Source: an uncultured Bacteroidales bacterium (GTDB lineage: Bacteria; Bacteroidota; Bacteroidia; Bacteroidales; Paludibacteraceae). From it: a stretch of DNA of 60,286 nt. The DNA lies in assembly GCA_902799185.1 (NCBI GenBank), contig CADBZO010000019.1:1-60286 (forward strand), in the 5' to 3' direction. Below are positions 13,859 through 24,155 of this stretch, piece by piece (position 1 is the stretch's first letter; each line of letters starts with the position of its first letter). The notes below the pieces were generated by a model. It was given only the letters and a program-made list of their open reading frames with translations. It was not told the origin of the DNA and ran no database searches. A program made the translations under genes and the position numbers.

Positions 13859-15042
13859 TTGTTCTTGCGGTTATTCACCAAATCCTTGATGCCATAGAGG
13901 TCGAAGCCCAGCGTGAAGCGCATGGTCTGGTCGAGCGGGTTGGTAGCCGCCAGACCGATACAGTAAGCTACGTCAAGGGTGACGATAGAGAGGTGGAAAC
14001 CGGCACCGACGGTAATGTAGTTACGGTTTCCTTTGTAGTAGTTCTCGTAGCTGTAACCGGCGCGAGCGAAGAACTGCTTGTTGTAGCTATACTCGATACC
14101 GGCACCCCAGCGTACCTCGTTGAACTCCTCTTTCGCGCCGCCCGGAGCGTCTGCAAAAGACTGGAACCAACCTTTAGCCGGGTTGATCTGGGAGTACTGC
14201 TCACCCGTATATTCCTTGCCGTCCGGCGCGAACTTGGATTTACGGCTCGGTACGAGCATTTTGTTCGCCTCCAGGTTGAAGGTAAGGAAGTTATACTTGT
14301 CGCACGGCAGTTCGTATCCCACGCCGATATTCATGGAAGCAGGGATGAAGTTGCTGCTACCGTCGTCGGCGTAGGTCATCTTACCACCGAGGTTCTTGAG
14401 GGAGAAACCGAGGCTGAAGTTGCTGGTACCCATCGGGAGCTCAATCGGCTGTTTGTAGTACAGCGCAACGTCTGCTGCCATCGTCCATGCCGGGTGCATC
14501 TCTGTAGCACCGGTAGCAGAACTGTTGACACCGTTGTTGAGGTCGGAGTAGAGGAAGCGAACCGCTACGGACATCGATACGTACTCATGGAGCTTGCGGA
14601 AATAACTGAGGTCGAGCGCCCATTCGTTCGGACGAACGTTCTGGAGCGTGTTGCCCTGCGCATCGGTCAGCGCTACGTCACCCATCGAGAAATAGGTAAA
14701 CGAAGCACCGATACCACCGGCGAGGTCACCGAAGTTATAGAATCCGGCGAGGTAAGCCAAGTCAATATCGCCTACCAGCTTGCGCAACCACGGCGTGTAG
14801 TTGGCGGTGATACCACCCTTGGAGTACATATAAGCGTACTTGGCGGGGTTCCAGTACTGGGAGTTAAAATCCGCTTCGGTAGCTACACCTACGTCACCCA
14901 GACCGGCGGCGCGTGCGTCCGGCGCGATAGACATAGACGGCATTGCCGTAATCAGCGGGTTCATGGAGTCGTCTGCAACAGCCTGAGCATAACCCATCGT
15001 AGCGCACAGCACTGCTGCCAGAGAAATAAGAATCTTTTTCAT
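13855..15042 (-). CDS. porV: Type IX secretion outer-membrane protein PorV, 395 aa
   Basis: An outer-membrane beta-barrel (LptO/PorV, FadL-like). It shuttles cargo from the secretion pore to the PorU attachment complex. A signal peptide ends MGYAQA, followed by a motif typical of the family, ITAMPSMSIAPDARAAGLGD. The remaining sequence alternates in barrel strands and ends near MRFTLGFDLYGIKDL. The next gene upstream is porU, an arrangement known for these two partners. The 98-bp gap before it holds no promoter of the type seen elsewhere here, so both are read from the promoter at 19045. Confidence 0.95.
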   Translation of the reverse strand: MKKILISLAAVLCATMGYAQAVADDSMNPLITAMPSMSIAPDARAAGLGDVGVATEADFNSQYWNPAKYAYMYSKGGITANYTPWLRKLVGDIDLAYLAGFYNFGDLAGGIGASFTYFSMGDVALTDAQGNTLQNVRPNEWALDLSYFRKLHEYVSMSVAVRFLYSDLNNGVNSSATGATEMHPAWTMAADVALYYKQPIELPMGTSNFSLGFSLKNLGGKMTYADDGSSNFIPASMNIGVGYELPCDKYNFLTFNLEANKMLVPSRKSKFAPDGKEYTGEQYSQINPAKGWFQSFADAPGGAKEEFNEVRWGAGIEYSYNKQFFARAGYSYENYYKGNRNYITVGAGFHLSIVTLDVAYCIGLAATNPLDQTMRFTLGFDLYGIKDLVNNRKNK

Positions 15043-15140
15043 TGTTCAAATATTGTTGATAAAATTAATAATTCGTATTCGTTAAAATCTTTCAGCGATT
15101 TGTTTCATAGGCAATATAGGGAGATTGATGATTTATGATT

Positions 15141-18100
15141 TTATTTCGTTACTATGATTTTGCCGGACGAGGAGGCATATCTGCTTGTCTCGGATTTGAT
15201 ACGTACGTTGTAGAAATAGACTCCCGGCATGAGTCCCATCTGCGCCAGGTTGATCGTTAGCCGGTCGGGATTCTCCCCGTCTTGTTTCCAAATCATCTGG
15301 CCGTTGGTGTTATACAGGCACACCTCCGTCCTGATGAGTTCATCGGGCTGGTCGTAGTTCACTACGAGGTTCAGTACGCCGGCAGCCTGTACCGGGTTGG
15401 GGTAGGAGGTGACGGAGTAGATAGAAGGATCAAGACCTGCCTCTACCATGAAACTGAGCGATTTGGTAGTACTGTTATTGAGCATGTCCCATGCACGGAA
15501 CGTGAGGGTGTGGGCACCGTCCGGCAGTTCGTTCATAAGATAGCTGACTTGTCCCCGCTGGTAGCTGTTGTCGGCTGTGATGAAATAGTCATTGATGGAA
15601 TAAGTCTGCCGGGCGTCATCGTCAATGACGAGCATGAGGTCGTGGCCTATACCGGCGCCTGCCGTGTTGATACCATGCTCGTCATAGAGGTCTGCGTAGA
15701 ACCGCGGCGTGGGGTAAGTCTTGTCGCCGTCCCGGAAGGCGGCGTTATTGAGATAGATAGTCATCTCCGGGCCGGTGGTGTCCGCCATAACGATGTTCGA
15801 GCTACCGCCAATGACCAGTTGTTCGTCATGGCCTACGGCTTCCCGTATTTCGCCTTCGTCCGCCATATGCGCGTAATAGACGATACGTCCATTGCCATAA
15901 TTATAGCGGATATCTTTGGGTACCATGAAAGTATAGTTGAACAAACCGTCCTTCACCTCCGTCTTGCCGGAGAAGATCGTGTTGGTATAGTCCTTGTAGT
16001 TCACTACGCGCTGGTCTCCCCCCGTTGCGTCGTTATCGCGGGTAGGAATAGTCTGGAGTTTGTCGTAGATAGTGATATCCACTGTACCGTTGAAGTCCGA
16101 AACCAGCGTCTCGTCTTCATCCACGATCCGTCCTTCTACCTGCTTCACGCTCAGTGCGTTCAGTGTGTCTATGGGGGTAATGGTCTTGACTTGGTAATCG
16201 GTCGGGAAATTGAGTTTCAAAGCAGGGTCTCCCAAGAGGACATATGCCAGTTTGTTGGAGTCATTACTTCCCAGTTCGTTCTTACCGGCTGCGATGGCTT
16301 CACCCAGCGTAGCATTGTAATGGAAGGGCGTAGAATGGGCGAAAAGCGCTTTGCAGACGGCACGGTTCAGGTACGTGTTATTGGTGGCAAACACGGTACG
16401 GGTGGCCGACATGATACCTACCGCTCCTCCTCTGGGGTTGAGCACCGCCGCTTCCGCCGCGCAACGTTTGCCGGTATCGAACTGGGCAAAGTTACAGGTC
16501 ACAAAGATCCAGAAAGCCAGGTTCTCGTTCCGCATGGCTTCTATCTCTTTGAGGTTGAGGATCGACTCGTTGGTGATAGCGTTGTATCCTCCGTGGCCGG
16601 AGTAGTCGAAGAAGAGCACACCGTTCTTGAGCATATGCGCCACTTTGTTTTTAGCAATAGGATAGCTCTCACCGCTGGCGTTCACCTCTTGCGGGTAGGC
16701 ATCGAGGAATATCTTCGTCACAACGAAATCGGGGTTCTGAAGCCGTATGAGCTCGGCGCTTCTCTCCGCTGTCTCCGTATGGGTGCCGTTTTCTCCGTCA
16801 TCCGCCAAGTACATAAGCTGGTTCTTCCATTTGCCGGCGTTCTCGTTGCGCATATACCGGATGATCTTATCTACCGTCTCCCGTGCTTCGGTGGTGTTAT
16901 TCACCGGCAGACGTCCCACGCCGATATCCATGGTCCCCATCCGGTCTATCTCGCCCTCGCCGTCCTCCAGGAAGGCGAAATAGTCATCCGAGGCATAGGC
17001 GTCCACCTCGTTGGTAGAGTTCTTCGACTGGTAGGTCAAGAGTAATGCCGCTCCTGAGTTTGGCAGAATTTTCCTGTTGTCAAACGTGCCATGCCCCATG
17101 AGGAGCAGCCACCGAGGCTTAGCAACGGCTTGTCCGTCCGCACGATCGTAGAGCATTTTCATAAGCCAGCGGTAAGCCGAAGCGTCCGGTGTACCGGAGG
17201 AGAACTCGTTATAGACCTGTTGGTCGGTGACCACCGCCCAGGTGATTGCTTGTTTTTGCTCATGCGCCTTTGCCAGATCGGTAGCGATAGCTTCGTATCC
17301 GTCCGGGCAGATGATGACGTAGTCTATGTTCTTGAGGCGGTGGAGGTTCTGGTTGGCCACCGTGCCTACGACGGTAGCAGAGACGAAAGAGGAGCCTTGG
17401 GTATTCACTGCCACGTATTCGTGTATGCCGTCAGCTTGCGTGCCCGTCCATTGCAGTTCGCCGTTGGCGAGCGTAGCCGGTATACGGCGGATAGCGCTGA
17501 GGTCGGTGACATCCCATATCTGGATAGCGCTATTGGCGTTGGTGAGATGGAATCGTACGGGTTGGGACGACTTATAGTTGGTCGTAGTGCGGACGGGCAT
17601 ATAGGAACCCGTCATGCGCAGGGAAGAGGGTGTAGCCAGCTCGATGTAATTGAGCCATCCCAAAGCGCCTCCGTTTCCAGTGTAGGTCAGTTGTACCTGC
17701 TGGCTGTTGGCCGCTGCCGCACCCGTGAAAGAGGCATATGCGGGGTTTGCCATCGTATAGAAATCATTCGACTCGATATACGTTATGGTGATAGTCGTAT
17801 TGGAGGCTCCGTTGATGTTGGCACGGAACGTAGAGACCTCTCCTGACATGCCAGCTACATCGACATAGACCTGTGCTTTCTCGCCGCTGACGGCATTGGG
17901 GGTAGAGAAGGTGAAGGTCCGTTTCTGGTTCGGGTTGAACTGCTCTCCGTAGAAATCTCGTCCGCCTCCGCTGACGCCCGAGCGATCCACCAGGTTGATG
18001 GAGTCTTTGTCGTGTACCTGCAGGAGGGGATAGGTAGTAATCTCCGCCGGCGTGCCGGTTATCTCTTCGGCAAGGGTAGGCGCCAGCAAATCCCCCGTAT

Positions 18101-18494
18101 TATCCGTGAGGAAATAATATCCGTAGTTGGAATAGGTGTTGCGTGTATGTGTGAAGCGGGTGCCGTTGTATGTCCATCCTATCGGTCCCTGTACCCAGAA
18201 GAGCACGTAGTCGGAACCCACATACACCGGTACTTGCGGCAGATCATCTATCTTGGGTTGCATGAAATCCTGGGTGAGCATAGCACCTCCGAAACCGAAG
18301 ACGCGTAACTGGCGGGGGGTGAGTCCCGCTTCCCGGAGCTGTTCAAAGGTCATGCGGCATACACCGGACTCGCTCACTCGAATCTTCACCCACCGGCCGC
18401 TACTCAGCACCGACTGATCCGCGTAGGTATGTATGCCGGCGAAGAGAGGCAGGCTGAGGGCCATAAGCAGGGTTATAGACAGAATCTTTTTCAT
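15141..18494 (-). CDS. porU: Type IX secretion sortase PorU, 1117 aa
   Basis: A gingipain-like (family C25) cysteine peptidase that removes the C-terminal signal from cargo and attaches it to A-LPS on the cell surface. A signal peptide (about 1-19) leads into a beta-rich N-terminal region. The peptidase part has the catalytic His H634 in DYSGHGGYN and Cys C667 in VTCNFAQFD, with RWLLLMGHGTFDNR before it. The end carries a Por-type C-terminal domain (SYPNPVQAAG to SGKIIVTK), as usual for PorU. It overlaps the FAH-like gene by four bases and is followed by porV. The rest of the secretion machine is not in the window. Confidence 0.95.
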   Translation of the reverse strand: MKKILSITLLMALSLPLFAGIHTYADQSVLSSGRWVKIRVSESGVCRMTFEQLREAGLTPRQLRVFGFGGAMLTQDFMQPKIDDLPQVPVYVGSDYVLFWVQGPIGWTYNGTRFTHTRNTYSNYGYYFLTDNTGDLLAPTLAEEITGTPAEITTYPLLQVHDKDSINLVDRSGVSGGGRDFYGEQFNPNQKRTFTFSTPNAVSGEKAQVYVDVAGMSGEVSTFRANINGASNTTITITYIESNDFYTMANPAYASFTGAAAANSQQVQLTYTGNGGALGWLNYIELATPSSLRMTGSYMPVRTTTNYKSSQPVRFHLTNANSAIQIWDVTDLSAIRRIPATLANGELQWTGTQADGIHEYVAVNTQGSSFVSATVVGTVANQNLHRLKNIDYVIICPDGYEAIATDLAKAHEQKQAITWAVVTDQQVYNEFSSGTPDASAYRWLMKMLYDRADGQAVAKPRWLLLMGHGTFDNRKILPNSGAALLLTYQSKNSTNEVDAYASDDYFAFLEDGEGEIDRMGTMDIGVGRLPVNNTTEARETVDKIIRYMRNENAGKWKNQLMYLADDGENGTHTETAERSAELIRLQNPDFVVTKIFLDAYPQEVNASGESYPIAKNKVAHMLKNGVLFFDYSGHGGYNAITNESILNLKEIEAMRNENLAFWIFVTCNFAQFDTGKRCAAEAAVLNPRGGAVGIMSATRTVFATNNTYLNRAVCKALFAHSTPFHYNATLGEAIAAGKNELGSNDSNKLAYVLLGDPALKLNFPTDYQVKTITPIDTLNALSVKQVEGRIVDEDETLVSDFNGTVDITIYDKLQTIPTRDNDATGGDQRVVNYKDYTNTIFSGKTEVKDGLFNYTFMVPKDIRYNYGNGRIVYYAHMADEGEIREAVGHDEQLVIGGSSNIVMADTTGPEMTIYLNNAAFRDGDKTYPTPRFYADLYDEHGINTAGAGIGHDLMLVIDDDARQTYSINDYFITADNSYQRGQVSYLMNELPDGAHTLTFRAWDMLNNSTTKSLSFMVEAGLDPSIYSVTSYPNPVQAAGVLNLVVNYDQPDELIRTEVCLYNTNGQMIWKQDGENPDRLTINLAQMGLMPGVYFYNVRIKSETSRYASSSGKIIVTK

Positions 18495-19024
18495 TTGATC
18501 TTACAGTATAATGTTTCTTTGCCGTTGGTTCCGGCGGATATTATTTCTTCCTTTTGTACGAGTCTCGGCTCTTTGCGTCGCTGTATATAGATGAGGTCTC
18601 CCTGCCGTATTGTCATTACGCGGCTGGCCTGCGCTATGGCTTCATCGGGGGAGAGGGTCCATTCTCCGTCCGTAATCATTGTCGGAACGATGTCTCCGTT
18701 CAGCTCCGTCCACTCACCGAGCGCGAGGGAGTAGTCGAAGGCGATTGCCCTGGTCCACGGTAGTCCGGCCCGCTGCGCCTCGCGCAGGATATCCATGGCT
18801 ATGAAATCCGCTCCGGGCGCTACGGCGTTGTAATACCGGGAAGCGAACCGCGGGGCTATCTCCTTGCCCAAACGGCTGACCCGAAGGATGATACAGTCCG
18901 TGACACCCAACTCTCGGGTCCAGTCCGGAATGAACATTGGTTTGCGGCCGTTGAGAAGGCACGAGTCGCCTTTCAAAACCATTTGGGTTTGTCCTCCGTG
19001 ATATATAAAGCCGATAATCTTCAT
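18491..19024 (-). CDS. FAH-family-like protein, 177 aa
   Basis: Resembles the fumarylacetoacetate hydrolase fold family. Landmarks are the start MKIIGFIYH, CLLNGRKPMFIPDW, the central SRYYNAVAPGADFIAMDI (family form has FTARDLQ) and LPWTRAIAFDYSLALG. Metal ligands are poorly kept: FIAMD replaces the usual ARD, and the C-terminal GTP-x-G block is absent. Enzymatic activity is therefore doubtful. It is the first gene of the por operon, with a promoter 21 bp upstream of its start, and overlaps porU by four bases. Confidence 0.75.
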   Translation of the reverse strand: MKIIGFIYHGGQTQMVLKGDSCLLNGRKPMFIPDWTRELGVTDCIILRVSRLGKEIAPRFASRYYNAVAPGADFIAMDILREAQRAGLPWTRAIAFDYSLALGEWTELNGDIVPTMITDGEWTLSPDEAIAQASRVMTIRQGDLIYIQRRKEPRLVQKEEIISAGTNGKETLYCKIK

Positions 19025-19044
19025 TTTGTCATCAAAATCGCGTA

Positions 19045-19075
19045 CAAAGTTACAAAAAATATTTCACGTACGCAA
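19045..19075 (-). promoter_or_regulatory. Promoter of the FAH-porU-porV-ispF-aroK operon
   Basis: On the minus strand TTG (19075-19073), 20 nt, TAACTTTG (19052-19045). It lies between der and the FAH-like gene. Confidence 0.8.
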
Positions 19076-19120
19076 GTGTTTAAGTAAAAAGTAGAACTTT
19101 TTCTTAAAATCCTAACTCTT

Positions 19121-20437
19121 TTACTTCGCTCGGATGAAGAGTTGTACCGGTGTGCCGTTGAAGTCCCACCACTCGCGCAGTTTGTTCTCCAAGAAGCGGC
19201 GGTACGGCTCTTTGACGTACTGGGGCAGGTTGGCGAAGAAGACGAAGGTAGGTATCTGGGTGTTCGGCAGCTGGGTACAATACTTGATCTTGATGTACTT
19301 GCCTTTCCATGCAGGTGGCGGGTAGTTCTCTATGAGGGGGAGGAACTTCTCATTGAGTTGCGCCGTAGGCACTTTCTTGTTTTTGTTCTCATAGACATGA
19401 AGGGCTGTCTCCACCACCTTGAAGATACGCTGTTTGGTCAGCGCTGAGGTGAAGATAATCGGGAAATCCGTAAAGGGTGCAATGCGTTCGCGAATGGCGG
19501 ATTCGTATGCCTTGATATCCTGATTCGTCTTGCTTTCCACCAAGTCCCATTTGTTAATACAGACGACGAGACCTTTCTTGTTCTTTTGGATGAGGGAGTA
19601 TATATTGAGGTCCTGCGCCTCAATGCCGCGTGTAGCGTCAATCATGAGGATACATACGTCGCTGTTCTCAATCGCCCGGATGGAGCGGACTACCGAGTAG
19701 TACTCCATATCTTCGGTCACTTTCGCTTTCTTGCGGATACCGGCTGTGTCCACGAGGTAGAAGTCCTTTCCGAACTTGTTATACCGCGTATAGATGGAGT
19801 CGCGCGTGGTACCGGGTATGTCCGTCACGATGGTACGCTCCTCGCCGATGAAGGCATTGAGGATACTGGATTTGCCGGCATTAGGCCGTCCTACGATGGC
19901 AAAACGCGGCAGGTCTTCGAGTTCTTCGTCAGAGTCATCTTCTTTTCGGAAGCGTGACACCACTTCGTCGAGCAGGTCGCCGGTTCCCAGTCCGTTCTCC
20001 GCACTGAGGATGAAGGGTTCACCCAAACCAAGTTTGTAGAACTCCGCCGCTCCGTACTGGTTCTCAAACGTATCGACCTTGTTGACGCAGAGGATAGTGG
20101 GTTTCTTTGCCTGACGGAGGAGATGCGCCACTTCGGTGTCAAACTGGGTGACTCCTTCGTTGACGTCCACGACGAGCATGACCACGTCCGCTTCGCGTAT
20201 AGCGAGGTCCACCTGGCGGTTGATCTCCGACTCGAAGGTGTCGTCGCTGTTGACCACCCATCCTCCTGTGTCGATGACGGAGAACTCGCGTCCGCACCAC
20301 TCGGCTTTGCCGTACTGTCGGTCGCGTGTCGTACCGGCGGTATTCATCACTATCGCCCGCCGGGTTCCCGTGAGGCGGTTAAACAAGGTCGATTTCCCGA
20401 CATTGGGACGACCCACTATCGCTACAATATTTGCCAT
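19121..20437 (-). CDS. der: Ribosome-associated GTPase Der (EngA), 438 aa
   Basis: A tandem-GTPase needed for 50S ribosome assembly. The first G domain starts [20 protein letters not shown] and has DTGGW and NKVD. The second has [19 protein letters not shown] and NKWD. A C-terminal KH-like domain follows from about residue 350 and ends VQLFIRAK. Length is typical. It follows slyD by 43 bp in the lptD-slyD-der order and ends about 45 bp before the promoter of the por operon. Confidence 0.98.
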   Translation of the reverse strand: MANIVAIVGRPNVGKSTLFNRLTGTRRAIVMNTAGTTRDRQYGKAEWCGREFSVIDTGGWVVNSDDTFESEINRQVDLAIREADVVMLVVDVNEGVTQFDTEVAHLLRQAKKPTILCVNKVDTFENQYGAAEFYKLGLGEPFILSAENGLGTGDLLDEVVSRFRKEDDSDEELEDLPRFAIVGRPNAGKSSILNAFIGEERTIVTDIPGTTRDSIYTRYNKFGKDFYLVDTAGIRKKAKVTEDMEYYSVVRSIRAIENSDVCILMIDATRGIEAQDLNIYSLIQKNKKGLVVCINKWDLVESKTNQDIKAYESAIRERIAPFTDFPIIFTSALTKQRIFKVVETALHVYENKNKKVPTAQLNEKFLPLIENYPPPAWKGKYIKIKYCTQLPNTQIPTFVFFANLPQYVKEPYRRFLENKLREWWDFNGTPVQLFIRAK

Positions 20438-20480
20438 AGTTCTTGAAGTTTTTTGTGGTTAATCGGAGTATTCTGTGTTA

Positions 20481-21065
20481 TTATTTGCATCCACCGCAGT
20501 TTCCGCATCCGCCGTCTTTCTGGCAGTCTTCGGAGCATCCTCCTCCGCAACCACCGCAACCACCGCAGCCGTGGCGGGGATGACGAATAGCGTCCAGTTC
20601 GGCCGGGGTAGCCTCGCGGATGGAAAGTATCTTTCCCTTGAAATGCAGGTCTTCGCCTGCGTATGGATGGTTGAGGTCAATGGTGACCTGTTCGTCGGAT
20701 ATCTCGCAGACCTGCGCCTTGACTATCTGTCCATCCACGGTATTCATCGGCACGACGGCACCGACATAGACGCGCTCGTCGTCAAACTCTCCGTCTCCGT
20801 TGAAGAACATCTTCTTAGGCAGGTCCATGAGTCCCTCCTGAATATACTCGCCGTACGCATCTTTTGCAGGTAGTACAAAGTCAAAGGTGTCCCCTTCCTC
20901 TTTGCCCGCCATCTGCGCTTCAAAAGCGGGAAGCATCATCCCTTCTCCCTGGCACCAGGTGAGGGGCGTCTGCTCCGTAGCTTGTTCCATCAACTCTTCT
21001 TTTCCGCCTTCTCCGTTGATATACAACTCATACGTGGCGGAGACTACTTTTTGGTTCTCTATCAT
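20481..21065 (-). CDS. SlyD-like FKBP-type peptidyl-prolyl isomerase, 194 aa
   Basis: A cytosolic prolyl isomerase and chaperone. The FKBP core and inserted flap are present (residues about 1-150, with KDAYGEY and VDLNHPYAGEDLHFKGKI). The last 33 or so residues are a metal-binding tail with HPRHGCGGCGGCGGGC and CGNCGGC, comparable to the nickel-binding tail of SlyD but richer in cysteine than histidine. It sits one base after lptD, so the two are co-transcribed. Confidence 0.93.
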   Translation of the reverse strand: MIENQKVVSATYELYINGEGGKEELMEQATEQTPLTWCQGEGMMLPAFEAQMAGKEEGDTFDFVLPAKDAYGEYIQEGLMDLPKKMFFNGDGEFDDERVYVGAVVPMNTVDGQIVKAQVCEISDEQVTIDLNHPYAGEDLHFKGKILSIREATPAELDAIRHPRHGCGGCGGCGGGCSEDCQKDGGCGNCGGCK

Positions 21066-21066
21066 A

Positions 21067-23922
21067 TTACCACCAGTTTATACGAGCATTAGTGCTCTGG
21101 TTACTACTTTTATCATATTTGAGGTCCGCGAGCATGGAAGCATTGACTCCGATGTGGAAGTTATAGCTCTTGAACGGGCCGATGGGGTTGATGCTTGCCG
21201 TCATGTTCCAGCAGTGGAGATCACGACTGATATTAAAGGTGCAAGCGGTGACTTTCTTGTAATCAAAATTATAGGTCATGGATGCGGATACTTTCCATCC
21301 CTTGCCGAGTCCGAGCGAACCGTTGAGGGAGAGGGAGTGGGTGAACCGCATCTTATAATACATCTTCTCATAGTCGAACTCGCTGCCAGCCGCATAGGCG
21401 AGGGAGTAGTTGACCGACACACTCCAGGGGAAATCGGTTTTGACGTATCCGTCATCCACTTCCTCCTCTTTCTTGGTATTGAGTTTGGCGTTTTTGTCGA
21501 GTCCGTCGCTGTTTTTCTCGAGCGGGTTCATCGACTCGTCCTCCTCCGCAGGTTCGGGATCGGGTGCCACTTTCTTTCCGTTGAGTTTGTCCTTCCATTT
21601 CTTGATGGTCTGGTCTGAGAGGGTATAGTTGAAGCTCCACCGTAGGCCAGACCAGTGCGGGAAGCGTCCGTGGTGCCAGTACTGTTTGTCCGTGCGGACG
21701 GGTGTGCCTGCGGCGTTGAGCTGGTACATATAGGGGTCCAGGGCGGTAGAGAGGTTGACGGAGTAGTTGTTGAGTTTCGGGAACTTGAGACGCAGGTTGA
21801 CCTGGAAGAGCGACCATCGCATGGAGTCCGCGGCGAAGTTATATCCTCCGTCGATACTGAAATTGTCTATCAGGCTGACCACTTTGTAAGGGTTCTTTCC
21901 GGTGGTGTCTTCCTTGTTGATGATCTTCATCTCGAGGTTGTTGGAGACGCCGAAGCTGAGTGTCGCCGACGTCCCGCCGGACGGCGCATTGCCATATATT
22001 CCGCTGGAGAAGCGCGAGTCGGTATGGTGTATGAAGACGGGCTGTCCGTTCTCGTCCAGTTTCTGGATCTTCCGTCCGGTGACAGAGTCAGTACCGCTAT
22101 AGACGGGTTCGTCGTATTGGGTGTAATAGCCCCATCCGGAGGTTGTGAAGTCGGGGTGGTAGCTGATGGAGACATGGGGTGTGACGACGTGTCGGAACTT
22201 CTCGACCTTGCTATGCGGGAAGAGTTTTTTCAGAGGCGTATAGAAACCGTACAGTTTTGTCTGTATGCTCAAGCCGGCATTGAAGTCGAAGACGTTATAG
22301 AATCCGTTTGTGGTATCCGCCTGCAGGCGTTGCTCGTCGTAGTTCCAGCTACGGTCAATGCGCTGGAAATACATACGGTCCTTGAGTGTGACGGAAGGCG
22401 TGATAGATATGTATTTGAAGAGCATGAACGATGCGTTGATAGGCAGGTTGTGCTGTAGTCCGGTCTGCCAATCGCGGAGGAAATTGGAGGTGAGGAAGTC
22501 ACGCTCTTTAATACCGCTTTTGGTAGCTATACGTCCGTTCATGGAGTAGCTGATTTTTATTTTCTCGTACCACTGCTCTTTGCCGGCTATCTTGCCTTTC
22601 TTCTCCAGGATTTTCTTTCTCAGCTCTTTGAAGGGATATACGCTGCTCATGTTGACTGCCAGTTCGGGTGCAGTGAGGGTGATGGTAGAGTCTTTAGTCC
22701 TCTGTGTGAGGCTGGCTGAAGCGGATAGCGACCAAGGGCTGTCGGGGAAACGCTGCTGGTAGCTGATAGAACTGCTCTTGGTGTTCTCCGAATAGAGGGC
22801 AGCGTTGTAATATCCGTTGATGTTACTGCGGCTGTAACCGCTGGTAGCGAAGTTGACGGAGGCGGAGAAGGTGCTATAGGGGTTGAACTTCGCGTCCTGG
22901 GAGTGGGTCCACTGGAGTTGGAAGTTCCTTACTGAAGAGTAGTCCGGCATACCTTTCTCGCCGGAGACATCGTTTCGGTAGTTGATATTGATGCTTCCGG
23001 AGAAGTGGTAACGCCAGATATATTTCGACTGCGCCCGTACCGCCCATGTGCCTTTGGTGTATATATCTCCGAGTACCTGTAGGTCCATGTAGTCGTTGAT
23101 GGCGAAATAATATCCTCCGTTGGTGAGGTTGAGTCCCCGCGTGTAGTCATCTCCGAAGTTCGGGATGATGAGTCCTGATGAGTAGGATTTGGAGATCGGG
23201 AAGAATCCAAAAGGTATGGCGAGGGGTAGGGGCACTTCGCCGACCACCATATACGCCGGTCCGGCAGCGATGTACTCGCCGGGTTTGACCTTGGCTTTGG
23301 TCATCTTGAGGTAGAAGTGTGGGTGCTCATGGTCGTCGCAGGTGGTGTATTGTCCTCCCGCCATCATCATGGTGTTGTCGCTCTGTTTCTTGGTCCGGTC
23401 AGCGATGACGTATCCCTCTCCCTGCTGGGTGACCACATGACGGATATAGCCCTTTTGGGATTTGATGTTATAGGTCATTTCGTTGGTCTCATAGCTGTCT
23501 TTGCCGTCCTTGAAGACCGGTTTGCCTTTCCATTCGTAGTTGGCAGAGTCGTACACTCCCCGGGCATAGACCAGACTGCTGTCGAGGTTCATGCGGATGT
23601 ATTCGGAGGTGAGCTCCATGGACTCGTATTTGAGTTCGCCTTTGCCATGTAGGTATGCGTTACCGTTCTTGGTAATGACCATGGAGTCGGCAGACTGGTA
23701 GAAGACGGGCGCTTTGAGTTCGCTCTGTTTGGTCTGCTGCTGCGCGAGGGAATCCATGGTGAGGGAATCCATCGCGAGGGAGTCCATCGCGAGAGAATCC
23801 ATGGTGAGGGAGTCCATACGCAAGGTGTCCGCAGGGATGGAATCCAGCGGCATGGCGACAGCCATTCGGGCGAACAGCAGAAGCACTCCTATAATCCTAT
23901 GTGCACGAATACGTACGCGCAT
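21067..23922 (-). CDS. lptD: LPS-assembly protein LptD (OstA-like), 951 aa
   Basis: The outer-membrane barrel that inserts LPS delivered by the Lpt bridge. A signal peptide (MRVRIRAHRIIGVLLLFARM onward) is followed by an LptA/OstA-like periplasmic part (FYQSADSMVITKNGNAYLHG). A long barrel region follows, with GFFPISKSYSSGLIIPNFGD. The ATG at 23922 is chosen because the promoter's TATCTTTG at 23949-23942 lies just upstream; the ATG at 23970 would be ahead of the transcription start. Residues 36-59 are five or six tandem (T/A)MDSL units encoded by a 15-bp repeat, probably an unstructured spacer. Divergent Bacteroidota forms of LptD are large, as here. Confidence 0.9.
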   Translation of the reverse strand: MRVRIRAHRIIGVLLLFARMAVAMPLDSIPADTLRMDSLTMDSLAMDSLAMDSLTMDSLAQQQTKQSELKAPVFYQSADSMVITKNGNAYLHGKGELKYESMELTSEYIRMNLDSSLVYARGVYDSANYEWKGKPVFKDGKDSYETNEMTYNIKSQKGYIRHVVTQQGEGYVIADRTKKQSDNTMMMAGGQYTTCDDHEHPHFYLKMTKAKVKPGEYIAAGPAYMVVGEVPLPLAIPFGFFPISKSYSSGLIIPNFGDDYTRGLNLTNGGYYFAINDYMDLQVLGDIYTKGTWAVRAQSKYIWRYHFSGSININYRNDVSGEKGMPDYSSVRNFQLQWTHSQDAKFNPYSTFSASVNFATSGYSRSNINGYYNAALYSENTKSSSISYQQRFPDSPWSLSASASLTQRTKDSTITLTAPELAVNMSSVYPFKELRKKILEKKGKIAGKEQWYEKIKISYSMNGRIATKSGIKERDFLTSNFLRDWQTGLQHNLPINASFMLFKYISITPSVTLKDRMYFQRIDRSWNYDEQRLQADTTNGFYNVFDFNAGLSIQTKLYGFYTPLKKLFPHSKVEKFRHVVTPHVSISYHPDFTTSGWGYYTQYDEPVYSGTDSVTGRKIQKLDENGQPVFIHHTDSRFSSGIYGNAPSGGTSATLSFGVSNNLEMKIINKEDTTGKNPYKVVSLIDNFSIDGGYNFAADSMRWSLFQVNLRLKFPKLNNYSVNLSTALDPYMYQLNAAGTPVRTDKQYWHHGRFPHWSGLRWSFNYTLSDQTIKKWKDKLNGKKVAPDPEPAEEDESMNPLEKNSDGLDKNAKLNTKKEEEVDDGYVKTDFPWSVSVNYSLAYAAGSEFDYEKMYYKMRFTHSLSLNGSLGLGKGWKVSASMTYNFDYKKVTACTFNISRDLHCWNMTASINPIGPFKSYNFHIGVNASMLADLKYDKSSNQSTNARINWW

Positions 23923-23941
23923 ATATACGCAAAATATCGTG

Positions 23942-23972
23942 CAAAGATACAAAAAAAAAATGACATACACAA
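23942..23972 (-). promoter_or_regulatory. Promoter of lptD-slyD-der
   Basis: On the minus strand TTG (23972-23970), 20 nt, TATCTTTG (23949-23942). The implied leader is very short (about 15 nt). Confidence 0.85.
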
Positions 23973-24100
23973 ATAAAAAATCACGAACGAAAAGTATATA
24001 TATACTATGTATATATATAGAAAGTACCCTTTTTTGCGTGTTTTCCGGTTTGCTCCGACCGCCATGTTTACTTTTTCCTTACTGTAACGGTATAGTAATG

Positions 24101-24140
24101 ACGCGCTAATATCGCGCTAATAACGCGCTAATCACGCGCT
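24101..24140. repeat. Four 10-bp repeats with CGCGCTAAT
   Basis: ACGCGCTAAT-like words occur four times in a row. A related GTGCGCGATAA-like tandem lies at 49697-49731. Upstream, 23995-24025 holds only A/T-rich TATATA sequence. Confidence 0.75.
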
Positions 24141-24155
24141 TTTTGGGCGGTAAGA

